From: Vanessa cardui
Lineage: Eukaryota; Arthropoda; Insecta; Lepidoptera; Nymphalidae
Length of the DNA: 64,000 nt
Reading direction: 5' to 3'
NCBI RefSeq assembly: GCF_905220365.1
Contig: NC_061126.1
Span: 4,774,001 to 4,838,000 of the forward strand
Each line of letters starts with the position of its first letter. The stretch's first letter is position 1. Shown here one piece after another: positions 36,116 to 47,470 of the stretch. The notes beneath the pieces were generated by a model, which was given only the letters and a program-made list of their open reading frames with translations, did no database searches and was not told the DNA's origin. The position numbers and the translations under genes were made by a program.

Positions 36116-37773
36116 TAGAATAAATCAAAAATCAGTATTATTTATGTTTCCATGCTTCACAGTTTCAGCCATCTTGAAATAATCTTTAAGTAGCCATTGC
36201 TGTAACAAGCTTGAATTTCAAGTGTTTTTATAACATAAATTAATTACAATAAAAACGGAAAGGTATACTTCGAGTTGAATGCGAAAGGGATCACCCTTTC
36301 GTAATTGCATGTTAGCGGACACGATAAATTACCGAAAAAACACGAACACACCGTATCCTTTATGATTAACAATGCCCGTAAAGTTACCCCGTTGCAAAAC
36401 ATCCCTTTATAATATGAAAGGCGATACAACATATTATTTGGTAGAGTACCCTCATAACAAGCCCGCCACGTCACTCAAGCTCGGTGTTATTATAATTGAT
36501 TGAAGGATCCTATAATTCAATAAAACGATACTGAGCTATACTCATAATATAATAACTTAATTAAGTTTTACACTTACACATGTCTATACACATTAAGCTT
36601 CGTTCAGACTTCGTTCAGTTAATTCAGTTTAATACTGTGTTTTTTGCTAACCGCTCTATTCAGCCATGTTATGTATGCTACCACCCAGCGCGTATTTTCA
36701 TACATTCATTTAAATGTATTGTTACATTCGAAAACTATTGATTCTAATGAGACAAAAACTTACAGTAAAATACGTTTTCTTATCTAGATTAGAAGGTTAA
36801 TGTAGTAATACTTTGTGGAAAGTAAACTATACCATCTTCTTGTCATTGTAATAAACATAAAATGTTTTATCGAAAATTATTTATAAAGTATAATTGTATA
36901 CGGTAATTCATTTTGAAGGCCTATATACCATAGACACTGTAATTAAATATTTGTGATGTAAGATATTATTTCTTTTGTACCACTAATTATAATGATTTAC
37001 TCACTCATAATCTGAAACACTGCAATTATAATTTTTTAATGTCGGTGATAAAATAATAAGGTCTATCTACCTGAAGGCGTTATGCCGTCGATGCTTACGA
37101 GCGGGTTTACCTCCAGTGCGCGCCATTGAAGGGTTCGTTAAATTCATATTACATATGATATAGAGGTGAATGAACTCGTTTTTTATAATCAAGAAGAAAT
37201 CGATGTCATCACATAAAATGTATAGATAAAGCTTATGACAATATTTCAAATTATAAACAAAAACAGAATTGCTGCTGAATCCGTAATAATTTTGAAATTT
37301 CATTAAAACATGTAAACTGGTAGCTCTGAAACTTATAAATTAACAAAAACCCGATGTTATCAGAAATTATGAGAGTTAATTACTTTCCGTGGGATACATA
37401 TTTTTTACTCAAATTAAAAGTTTGAACAAATGGCTCTATCGTGTAATAATATGTATGTGTACACCAAGTTAATGAATACCTATTACGGCCTTTGATAAAT
37501 ACAGCTGAGGTTTCTGGTGTATCATGTAAATATTTATATCTTAAAATCTATTACAATATTTCTTTACTAATTTGGACGATGTTCCGATCAGAATTTCACC
37601 CGTCGTAACCTAATTTATACCAATTTCACTCAATATAACGGAAAGTACATATTGTATCGTGTAACAAACATTGTCTTCATTAGACTCACTCTTTGTTGGA
37701 AATTGGTAAGCAATAAACAATATTGAAGGAAAAATTAATTTTGTTTTCGATGTATACAATTGGGGCTAATGAT
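36116..37773. other. Intergenic DNA, no gene seen
   Basis: The 76-codon minus frame 36244-36474 and the 78-codon minus frame 37067-37303 were read and match nothing I know. An 8-bp-arm hairpin, CGAAAGGGATCACCCTTTCG, sits near 36282. Confidence 0.35.
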
Positions 37774-38055
37774 AACAACAACAACAACAACAAAAGCCTT
37801 TAAATTTCGCACTGCTGGGTTAAGGCCTCATCTCCCTATACATATTCCAACACTCTGTTCCAATGCAGGTTGATGGCATATGCATATGGCAGAATTATTA
37901 TGAAATTAGACACATGCTGGTTTTCTCACGATATTTTCCTTCACCACCAAGCTTGCGATGAATTATAAACACAAATTAAGCCCATGAACTGACTGGGTTT
38001 GAACCCGCTATTATCGGTTATGGAGCTCGCGTTCTAACCATTGGACCACCTCGTA
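37774..38055 (-). mobile_element. SINE family 1
   Basis: A reverse copy: an ACAACAACAACAACAACAA tail, GCACTGCTGGGTTAAGGCC, CTCACGATATTTTCCTTCAC, GGGTTTGAACCCGCTATTAT (B box) and ACCATTGGACCACCTCG (A box). Confidence 0.85.
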
Positions 38056-39127
38056 AAAACACGTTATAATTATATCTGTTTAATGTTTACAGCGAATTAA
38101 AATACACCTTCAAAAAATACCCTAAGCTTGGTTTTCAACGCTTGACCTTGAATCTCGCTTGACCCTTTTTTCGCGTTGAACAAGGATAATGAAATGGTGA
38201 ACAAACCAGACCGTTATTTGAATTGTAAATGTTATTATTTCCGAACTCTCGCCGAAAATTCTCGTCTTTCCTGTCTTGCTAAAGCTCAGCGTCTGAATAA
38301 TACTCTTTTCCTAAAAATCCGATGTCGTTATAACGAATGCTAACACAAATGTAACTTATGTATACATTGAAACAAGCTATATACTCCAAGTATATAGCTA
38401 AGCTGAAATAATTACATCTAGTTAAATATGCCAGTAAATAGAAGACATGATAAAAGATCACAGCTTCGAATTCGGATAAACGCTATTGAGATTTTACAAC
38501 TTTCTCCGTATTCATTCACTAAATAGCTTTTTCATCGAGCTGTATAATGATATACATTTCGATACCCTTCCCTAACAGGATAAGGAAGCATTCACATTGT
38601 GGTACGTCTACCAGATGCTGCTTTTTAGTAAATGAATATGGAACATTATAATTTAGTAGTTATTTCTAGTAAACACATATTTACTACACAAACAGTTAAT
38701 AAGAAAGACAAAATAATAACATTATACATTTAAATCAAAATTTATTAATATTATATACACATACATGAATTCTACGTACAATGTATGACATGTGTAATAA
38801 TCCTTAGTTTATGATTATTTTTTGTATTTTCTGACTACCCTCAATTATGTATAAATTAACCGAAGTACTAGCCAGTTTGAACAATTGCTTAATATTATAC
38901 GCTGAAATATATTACTGTTCTGATAACAATTTAATAAACGTGAAAATTAATTGAATATTTAGATAATTAAATGTATCGGAAAAGCGTTCTTAACCCACAC
39001 CGAATAGTTTTCAATTAATATTGTATGTAATTCATTATATTCTGATTAATAACAAATTTATGTAACAGAATTTACAATTTAGCAGAGAAAAGGAGTTGAC
39101 ATTCTTATCCTATTCTCTAACTATTAT
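38056..39127. other. Intergenic DNA, no gene seen
   Basis: A local hairpin, AGCTATATACT with a 3-nt loop, lies near 38372. Nothing else. Confidence 0.4.
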
Positions 39128-39420
39128 CCTTGGTGCTAGGGCTTTGTGCAAGCCCGTCTAGGTAGGTACCACCCAATCATCAGTTATTCTACCGCCAAAT
39201 AACAGTACTCAGTATTGTTGTGTTCCGGTTTGAAGGGTGAGTGTGCCAGTGTAACTACAGGCACAAGGGACATAACATCTTAGTTCCCAATGTTGGTGGC
39301 ACATTGAAGATGTAAGGAATAGTTAATATTTCTTACAGCGTCATTGTCTATGGGTGATGGTGACCACTTACCATCAGGTGGCCCATATGCTCGTACGCCA
39401 ACCTATACCATAAAAAAAAA
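39128..39420 (+). mobile_element. TTGGTGGTAGGGCTT repeat (copy C)
   Basis: A near full-length copy ending ACCATAAAAAAAAAT. It is very close to copies at 17143 and 50129, which suggests a young subfamily. Confidence 0.8.
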
Positions 39421-40008
39421 TCTTTTTCATAATTGTGAGATGTTTTCGTCTTTACATTTTTCAACGTTATTTTATGTATGTTTATTGATTACTCGAAATG
39501 GATTGATTTTGATAAATTGAAAATTAACGTAGACATTCAAGTGGTTCCATTCTACCTATTGAAGTGAATTAATATTTTATTTACATTTTTCAGTACTCTG
39601 TTCATTTTCTAAAGAAATGAGAATGAAAACAAACACACAAACATTTTGTAATGTCTATGAATTTATTTGAATTTTCTATTTGTATATAATTAATTATTCT
39701 ATAGTATATTCATAAATTACTCTTGATTGTTTTTATGTATAATTAAGTAGTTTACCGTCCATTACTAATTAATTTTTTTACGTTCATTACTTCATTCAAT
39801 ACGTTTCTTTGCAATGGTGTCCTTTTACCTTAGAGCATTAAAATAATTGTAAATTTATAAAATAATATTTGGTATATTGTATTTAACATTTATTATTATT
39901 TATTTCAAATATTTCATATATTATACACCCTTTTTGATAATAAGCATAAATAATTTAATTTTTGAATTGTTTAATTTGGATTAGAATACTAATTCTATAT
40001 TATTTAAT
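39421..40008. other. AT-rich intergenic DNA, no gene seen
   Basis: Nothing recognised. Confidence 0.4.
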
Positions 40009-40340
40009 TGTTAGTAACTATTCCAAGCACGTTATCTAGACGACCTCTTAAGAAATAGAATAGCGTTCGTTACGTTCAATTAGAGCTGTCAATCTTTCTG
40101 TCACGGCTGTTCTTTCTGCAGATGAAGACGGATGACTTCCAATAAAACATTACAAACTTTTCTTTCTCGGTATGACCTTATTTAGTATTATTAAAATACG
40201 ACACTTCCAAAAAGTTTGTATTGATACAATTTTAATTAAACTTTTCAATAAAGCAGCGACTGCAATATTTTTATATTAACACAATACTACAAAACCCGAC
40301 TAATTATTATTGGCGCCCAATGTGGGACCCCCTTAAATTT
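40009..40340 (+). mobile_element. Possible LTR and primer-binding-site remnant
   Basis: TGGCGCCCAATGTGGGAC at 40311-40328 looks like a lysine-tRNA-type primer-binding site of LTR retroelements. The roughly 300 bp before it begin TGTTAGTAACTATTCC and contain two AATAAA-like signals, as an LTR would. No gag-pol coding follows and no second LTR was found. The LTR end (about 40290) lies some 20 bp before the site, farther than usual, so this could be chance. Confidence 0.3.
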
Positions 40341-41276
40341 AATATTTACAAAAATTATCTATAAAGGAAGTTTTATTAAATTGAAGCAAATTTGGGAATG
40401 AACTTTTAGTATAGTTAAATTAACTAAAATTTATATTAAGATAAATGATGATATCTGGAGCTGTAGAGAATGGGGTTCCATATAAACTTGTATTATCAAT
40501 ATCAACTGAACGTGGTGCTAATTAAAAATGCATCAGACGGATACATATCAGAACAATAATATATTTATGTTATATAAATTCAAACCGAGGCATAATAATA
40601 ATGCAATATGAAATTCAAAATAATTTAGGTAACAAACAATTGTGTGGTAAAACACTTACATGCAAATACTGTGATGAAGTCAGCATCTGACTTATATTTT
40701 AGATCACAAAGTTCTCATACGATGAGAAAAATCTTGTTGAATTAAAAAATGGCAAATATGAATAACATGAAATAAAATAGGATGAACGACATATTTTCCA
40801 ATTACTTTTTTCACTTTCATAATAAACAACATCAGAATAACACAACAATCATACTTTACTCGTTATTCTATTATTCTGAATGATTACATTTCATTCGATA
40901 CAATAAATTCCGAATCATTTGATCCACGTGTACAAAAGAAAATGGGAATATTTTATGTGCGCGATAAATTCAATGGGATTATAATAAAAGTGTTTGTATA
41001 AAACATATTCTTTCCAACATTTCAAAAAACACATTTCATATTCAACAATACACATCACAAATACGAAGGATTCGATTTACTCTCGAACGTTTCAAAGAAA
41101 CGTTTCATTTTGCTAAACGGTTTACTTAGCATAGATTGTAATGTACTAGTAATTTAAACACTTTCCTATTGATCGACTGATCCAAAATTTGGTATAGATT
41201 TAGTATGTACACCAAATGTTAGATTTTGATTGTTAGTTGTGATTTCAATACAATTAATTTCTAGTATAAATTTACT
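40341..41276. other. Intergenic DNA, no gene seen
   Basis: Nothing recognised. Confidence 0.4.
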
Positions 41277-41361
41277 TATATAGGCACTTTCCCAAACACC
41301 TGTTTTCAACGACCGATACTTTCGTAGGTAATTTGGAATATGTGGTATTTTTATTCTATAT
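41277..41361 (+). repeat. Unclassified 85-bp repeat, copy 1
   Basis: CCAAACACCTGTTTTCAACG, ACCGATACTTTCG and TATGTGGTATTTTTATTCTA recur at 47388-47470 in the same orientation. Confidence 0.65.
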
Positions 41362-42047
41362 CATCGCGACAATATGACTTTTTACATATCTTTTCACAGC
41401 CCCTGCGAGATGGATATCAAATAAAAGTATTAAAATACAGCGGTATTTTTAAATGCAAGCCCTCTTACATGCGGTTACATGAGATAACAAATATTTTAAA
41501 TTGTAATAAGCTATCCTATTGAAAGTTAATGTGAAATCAAATACTCACCCACTGCGTCACTAAAGATATTAGGATTTCATAATTAATAAATTGAAAACCC
41601 GTTCCTCACGTGCACGCTGGGCTCAATAAAGAAAATATACCCAATACGATACCAGATTTTTAGTAATAGATAGATAGTTCTGAAAATCAATGAAATAGGC
41701 GTTGGACCACACCATAAAATAAACACAACTATGACTGTCAACATTGAAAACCAATGTATTAAAATAAGACGCAAAGACTAACTATCTCTTGAGTCGGTAG
41801 AAGAATAGTATCTGCTATGAAATAGGATGTCAGGTCGACTTTAGAAGAGAAAATATTACTATGGTATAGCTGAAAGAAGGATGTTGTATTTAATCTTATC
41901 AACTGAGGCAATTTATCGGACACAAAATAAAATCATGTAGCGTAAGATTTAAAGGTTATACTTTTGAATCTGATCAATGTTATAATCAATATTTGGAAGA
42001 ATTGGCAACTTTTACCTCGACAAAGTTTATAATTATTTAGTTATGTA
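41362..42047. other. Intergenic DNA, no gene seen
   Basis: The 63-codon minus frame at 41583-41774 is not recognisable. Confidence 0.35.
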
Positions 42048-42407
42048 TAGTACGAGATAACTTAGATGTAGCATCGGCAAAATTCGTAAAACCGATCACA
42101 TCCGAATTGAGTACGCTATCCCAAATTATCAATATTTATTTCTCATGCGAATATGATCTTTGCACAAACGTAATAATTTGTAACATCATATGACCTAATT
42201 TATTCGTCAATTTGACACGTCAGAGAAAGTAAGTGCATGTAAAGCGTTACATGCACTTACTCTCTCTGACGCGAGAATCTATAGCGACGAATAGCGTCGA
42301 ATGGCGCGATAGGGAGCTATTTTTATTGGTTGTGTAAATCGGCAGTAATCGGATATATTTTATTTCATTGCATTTTCCGATGCTGACATCTAATTTGTTT
42401 CGCACTT
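42048..42407 (+). mobile_element. TA-target MITE, copy 1
   Basis: Terminal inverted repeats of about 35 bp (TAGTACGAGATAACTTAGAT, and in reverse at the right end) are flanked by TA on both sides (42046-42047, 42408-42409). The interior shares CCGATCACATCCGAATTGAG, GCGAATATGATC and AATCTATAGCGACGAATAGC with the copies at 44216 and 59079. TA duplication and TIRs point to the Tc1/mariner superfamily. A 25-bp palindrome at 42218-42271 is unique to this copy. Confidence 0.85.
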
Positions 42408-43179
42408 TATTTACCTATTTTATTTCATTCATATAGGTAAGTGTTATAGCAGAATTAATACAACTTCAAATCAGTAGATAAAATAAATTGATGCATGAAT
42501 TTAAAAGGTTTCGTTTTAGTTGTATGATAATAAATGAATTTATCATTATTCAAGACCAACTAAATTATATGCCTATTTTAATAGTTTATCTGTTAACTTA
42601 TGCATATATGATACCCTTTTAATTGCTTCTGATATTATATTATCGAAAGTATAGTTTATAAGTTATTTGTTTTGTATTTATAATGAGTTTGAATAAAATT
42701 TATTTGTCAAAATGATTAAATTTCAAGGCTTTTGAAACATGAATAAATTGACTTTAAGAGGACGTTTGAAGATTAGGATCACCTTCAAGATTCTCGAGCT
42801 CTATTTATTGTGATTATTTGGGATGAATCTTATTTTAACGCTCATTAAAATAATCGAAATATACAAGTCGATGAATAATTTAGGTTGAAAGTAAACACAG
42901 ATTTTAAAAACCATATTCTACGCGTTTTAAATTTAAATGAAAAAAACATCGCTCCGAAGCATAAAATAACATGTAATATCAATTTCGTGTAACGTAAAAT
43001 TCAATTTTCAGGTAAACACTTTTAAGATAAAAATTGTTTTTATATTCTTAGAGAGTATATACATTCAAGCAAATATCAAGATTTATGAGACGCTATATTC
43101 GATTTAATGTTTCTATTAAATTCTTTTGATAGGTTTATAATTGAAATAAAAAGAATTAAATAAATCCAGTAGATTTTAA
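42408..43179. other. Intergenic DNA, no gene seen
   Basis: Nothing recognised. Confidence 0.4.
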
Positions 43180-43413
43180 TTGGTGGTAGGGCTCGTCAAA
43201 TATTCGACCGCCACAAATTACGAGCACAACAATATCTATAATAATTGTTGTGTTCCAGTTTAAGGTTGAGTTAGGTAGTATGACGACAATCACAAGAGGT
43301 ATTCGTTTACATGGCTGGTAGCTTATTGTCGATGTAAGATTGGTTGATACAATGCTAATATCTATAAGCAACGGCGACCACTTACCATCAGGTAGGCTAT
43401 TGTCGTCCCAATA
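43180..43413 (+). mobile_element. TTGGTGGTAGGGCTT repeat, old copy D
   Basis: TTGGTGGTAGGGCTCG, ATTCGACCGCCACAAATTACG, GTTGTGTTCCAGTTTAAGG and CGACCACTTACCATCAGGTA are in order, with deletions. The frames on both strands at 43156-43522 overlap it. Confidence 0.7.
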
Positions 43414-44118
43414 TTTATTTTATGTATTCATTATTTCTCAAATTTTTAGTAGCTTTCATTTGGTACGATTAATTATTATTGTACTTTTAAAAATTGGGCT
43501 AGTCACGAATCTGCCTAAGTAAACAAATTACACCCGCGCTTGCCTTACACTCTGTCGATTTTTGCGTAAATAATTAATGTAAATAATTTTATAAATAGAA
43601 CGAAAGGGTTTTAAAAATATAGCTCGAGGGATTATTTGTAAACAAAATATCTAAACTTTTACTCAATAATCTAGAGCATTATATAAGATAAACATAAGAC
43701 CATTCTCTATTTAATTTGTCCAGCAAATAAATACATCATCTATGATTTGAACATACACAATCCTTAAAAATATAAGGTTGTTACGATACAATGTTTTGTT
43801 TGTACAATATTTGTTACACACAATAGTTTATTTATATCTTTAGACTGGATTTACCCATACAAGATCAAGAAAATATTAGCAATTTTTACCTTAAATACCG
43901 TCTTAAGAAACTTTTATAACTTACTTACATGAGACACCCATATGAGATTTAATAAAATACTATTTTATTCTGCGTTATTTAAAAGCCTCGTGAACAAATA
44001 AACTAACAACAATAGTTATTACGAGTATAAAAGATCAGCCACAGGGAGAACTTGAGACATTTATTATCTAACAATATTTTCTATTTAATGTGAAGTATTT
44101 TTTATAACCTTATATGCA
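43414..44118. other. Intergenic DNA, no gene seen
   Basis: Nothing recognised. Confidence 0.4.
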
Positions 44119-44692
44119 GTAAGATGTCAATACCACCATAGATATTGGCGATGTATGAACTATTAACCGTTCTTACATCACCAATACTTCACCAAAAATG
44201 GGAACTGAGATGTTATAGTACGACACAACTTAGACGTAGCATTGGCAAAATTCGTTAAACCGGTCACATCCGAATTGAGTACGCTATCCCAAATTATCAA
44301 TATTTATTTCTCATGCGAATATTATATTTGCACAAACTTAATAACTTGTAATATCATTTGACCTAATATATTCGTCTATTTGACACGTCGGTTTACACAC
44401 ACTTGCTTTCTCTGACGCAAGAATCTATAGCGACGAATAGGGTCGAATGGCGCGGTAGGGAGCTATTTCTATTGGTTGTGTAAATCGGCAGTAATCGGTT
44501 TTATTTTCATTCCATTGCATTTTCCGATACTGCATCTAACTTGTGTCGTACTATACGTCCCTCGTTCTTGTAGTTACACTGGCTTACTAACCTTCAAACC
44601 GAAACCCAACAATATTAAGCATTATTTCGCGGAAGAATATATAATGAGTGGGTACATTCAAATAAATTTGTACAAAGCTCTATCACCAGTAA
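44119..44692 (-). mobile_element. TTGGTGGTAGGGCTT repeat split by a MITE
   Basis: The reverse copy runs from 44119 to 44215 (CCATAGATATTGG, AACTATTAACCGTTCTTACA, GGGAACTGAGATGTTA), is interrupted, and resumes at 44554 (TACGTCCCTCGTTCTTGTAG, TACACTGGCTTACTAACC, ATGAGTGGGTA) to about 44692. The two halves join exactly where uninterrupted copies read GATGTTATGTCCCT in reverse. Confidence 0.82.
44216..44553 (+). mobile_element. TA-target MITE, copy 2, nested
   Basis: TIRs TAGTACGACACAACTTAGA and the reverse complement of the right end match over about 35 bp. It is inserted in the repeat at 44119-44692 with TA duplicated (44214-44215, 44554-44555). It is 338 bp with no coding capacity; the plus frame 44476-44736 crosses its edge. 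Confidence 0.9.
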
Positions 44693-45230
44693 TAAACCAA
44701 AATATATGTCTTCTTATGAGCTATAACTACCGATAAAGTTTGTCATTGACAAATACAGAGGGACGTGACAAGTTGATGTTTTTAGCGAAACTTGATTGGT
44801 AACGGTCCAACCGCTTTGTCTAAGAATCGTATCATAAATTGTCTCCATGTACACCTGCTACCGATATAATTTAACAAACCTTTAAGTTGCCAACATGGTT
44901 CATTGATTAAAACTCGTGGATAACTAAAAGAAAGAAAAGTATCATGAGAAAACATCCATGTGACCAAAATAAAATGGCGAAAGAAAAGAAATCAAAAAGG
45001 AAATAGCATATATCTTCTCTCATTATAAAAGCATATTCTTCTCATTCTTAATTAATACGGCTTTACTTTAAAATTAAAAAAAATTAACAAATATAATTTT
45101 AAATTAGAAAACAATTCTGAATGATAATTGAAAATATTCATGCTAATGAAAATACTTCATTTTAGCATGAAAACACTTTATCAATTATAGTAGCAAGTTA
45201 TTCGACGAAATAAAGATCAAATTTTGTGTA
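44693..45230. other. Intergenic DNA, no gene seen
   Basis: The 61-codon minus frame at 44782-44967 is unrecognisable. Confidence 0.35.
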
Positions 45231-46434
45231 TACAGAGTGTCTGATGGCACAATTAGGATTTGAATTTCGAATAGTTCTGATTCCATTGAGCGAATGGGCG
45301 GGCGGGGGTTCGCGTTCCATTCTTCATTCGTGCGGATTACTTAACCACAATGTCGCAGTGGACGGGTGAACAAAGTGCGTTTGCAATCGAAGCGTTTTTC
45401 AAAGCGAATGATTCTTGCGCTCTTGCACGCCGAAGGTTTTGTTCCAATTACAATATTCAACGTTTAAGTGATGCGCCAAGTGAAGACTTGATTCGATTGT
45501 GGATGCAGAGGTTCAGGGCAACAAGTTCAGTAGTAAACAGTCCGCGACCGGGACCTAGCCGAACGTCGAGGAGTGATGAAAACATCGAACTTGTCGCCGA
45601 TCAGTCCGTGCGTAAGAGAGCGGCTGCTTTAGGGCTTCCAAAAACGGTGGTGCACGAAATATTGAAAAAACATCTCTACTTTCACCCTTTTAAAATTCAA
45701 ATTGTACAAGCACTTAAGCCAAATGATTACAATTTGCGCAAAAGTTTCTGTCAAACAATGTTGCAACGTTTTCGTACAGTGAACACAATCTTTTGGAGTG
45801 ACGAAGCTCATGTTCTGTTTGGTGTGCACACCTGTGTACATAGTGCACTATCAAGCAGTGGAATAATCGGGCCCTATTTTTTAAAAATCGTCGAGGGCAA
45901 GCCATTACTTTGAAGGGTGTTGCTTAACGATTATTTTCTGCTAACACTAAGAGAACATCCCGCCTACAGTTCACACTAATGATTCAGCAAGACGGCGCCA
46001 CACCACACACTGCTAGAGAAACTATGGCGCTTCTTAGTGATTTCTTCCCTAGGAAACTGATTAGCCGTTTTGGTGACATTCCCTGACCGCCCAGGTCGCC
46101 GATCTAACTCCCATAGACTTTTTTCTGTGGGGATACCTCAAAAGTAAAGTGTATGAATCAAAACCAGCGACTATTTCAGCACTAAAAGAAAATATCGTTA
46201 GCGAGATTAATGGCATCCCGACGTCGCTTCTCCAGCGAGTGGCGCGAAATACGGATGTCAGGTTTGAAGAGTGTGTGCGACGTGACGGTCAACATTGAAA
46301 TGACATCATTTTAAAAGAATAAAATCCGCATTTCTCTTCTTCAAAACAAATATTATAATAAAATTATATCCTTTGCAGTTTTTTTTTTTTTTATTTAAAT
46401 TTGAAAAGCTAGTTCTGCCACCGGACACCCTGTA
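45231..46434 (+). mobile_element. Tc1/mariner-superfamily transposon, dead
   Basis: The ends are TACAGAGTGTCTGATGGCA at 45231 and, in reverse, TACAGGGTGTCCGGTGGCAG at 46434, with TA on both sides (45229-45230, 46435-46436). The transposase, on the plus strand, is broken by frameshifts and stops. It is a different lineage from the mariner at 25513: both the TIR and the DNA-binding domain differ. Confidence 0.85.
45350..46300 (+). pseudogene. Transposase, Tc1/mariner superfamily, frameshifted
   Basis: The first frame (45350-45913, 187 codons from ATG) starts MSQWTGEQSAFAIEAFF and has the helix-turn-helix region I know as DUF4817-type, then a PRPGPSRTSRS linker. The first catalytic Asp is in FWSDEAHVLF. 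A +1 frameshift in the TTTTTTAAAAATCG run (about 45880) moves coding to another frame (KNRRGQAITLKG). After more lesions come QQDGATPHTA (second Asp, about 45987) and TPIDFFLWGYLKS, with an interrupting stop (third Asp, about 46110). A C-terminal FEECVRRDGQH follows, then TGA at 46300. All three acidic residues are traceable but in different frames, so this copy makes no working enzyme. Confidence 0.85.
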
Positions 46435-47387
46435 TAGATTACTTTATCACTGTATTCATTGTGGGCTAATCTTTCTAAATTGAAATATAAACCATTTCTC
46501 TGAACAGTTCCTCATCATTGCTGCTGCTAATAAAACATAATACATGGACAATGGATTAGAAGATAGCTTTTTTAGGCAAATATTAAGTCACACTTTACCG
46601 ATTTCTTATGTTTAATAAAGTATCAAACATCATCTCGTCAATTATTGTATCTCTATTAAAACTCAATTTATAAACATATTTCAACGTAAATAGATTCAGT
46701 ACTCCGTCATAATGAAGTTTATTATCGAATTTGGTTTCCGTGTTTCAACTTAGTATAATGGCCTGAAGTAGCTTGAAACTAACTTAGGCAATTGTCGCAT
46801 TCAGAGATAATGCATTTCAAATTGCACTCCAGCTTCCCATTACGCCAAAACTTGAGAAAGGTCAACTTTGACGTACACTTGAATGGCTATATGAGAATTT
46901 ATTATTTATTTGAAATATGTAGATAGCCTGACTAAAACCTAATACTAAGAGGTCACCAAAGTCCATAAGCATTGTAAAAAAAAAATTACCATCACGTACA
47001 TTAGTATATCATTTAAACCTATGACTGAAATAAATATTTAAAAGATATAAGATTTCTCGTATAAAACAAATCGTGTTCATTCAATTATCAAAATGATGGA
47101 CATATAAATACTATCATAAAACACAACAAAGAACTTAAATATACAGCATACAAGTATTTTATCAACTTACTTGGGAACTGATTTGTAACTAACCGATCGA
47201 TAGCAATTTGTCTTATAGCTTTTATTTATTTATAAGTTTATACAACCGCATTATGTATAAATGAGAAACATAAATAATATAAATTTGTATTCAGTTATAA
47301 TTTTATTGAAAAACATAGACCAACATTTGTTCATTGTTTATAGATTCAAATTTGGGTAATTTCTACTGCCCAGGCCATAAATTTGTT
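46435..47387. other. Intergenic DNA, no gene seen
   Basis: Nothing recognised. Confidence 0.4.
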
Positions 47388-47470
47388 TATATAGCCGTTT
47401 ACCCAAACACCCGTTTTCAACGACCGATATTTTGTACGTAATTTTGTATATGTGGTATTTTTATTCTATA
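47388..47470 (+). repeat. Unclassified 85-bp repeat, copy 2
   Basis: It matches 41277-41361: CCAAACACCCGTTTTCAACG, ACCGATATTTTG, TATGTGGTATTTTTATTCTA. Confidence 0.65.
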
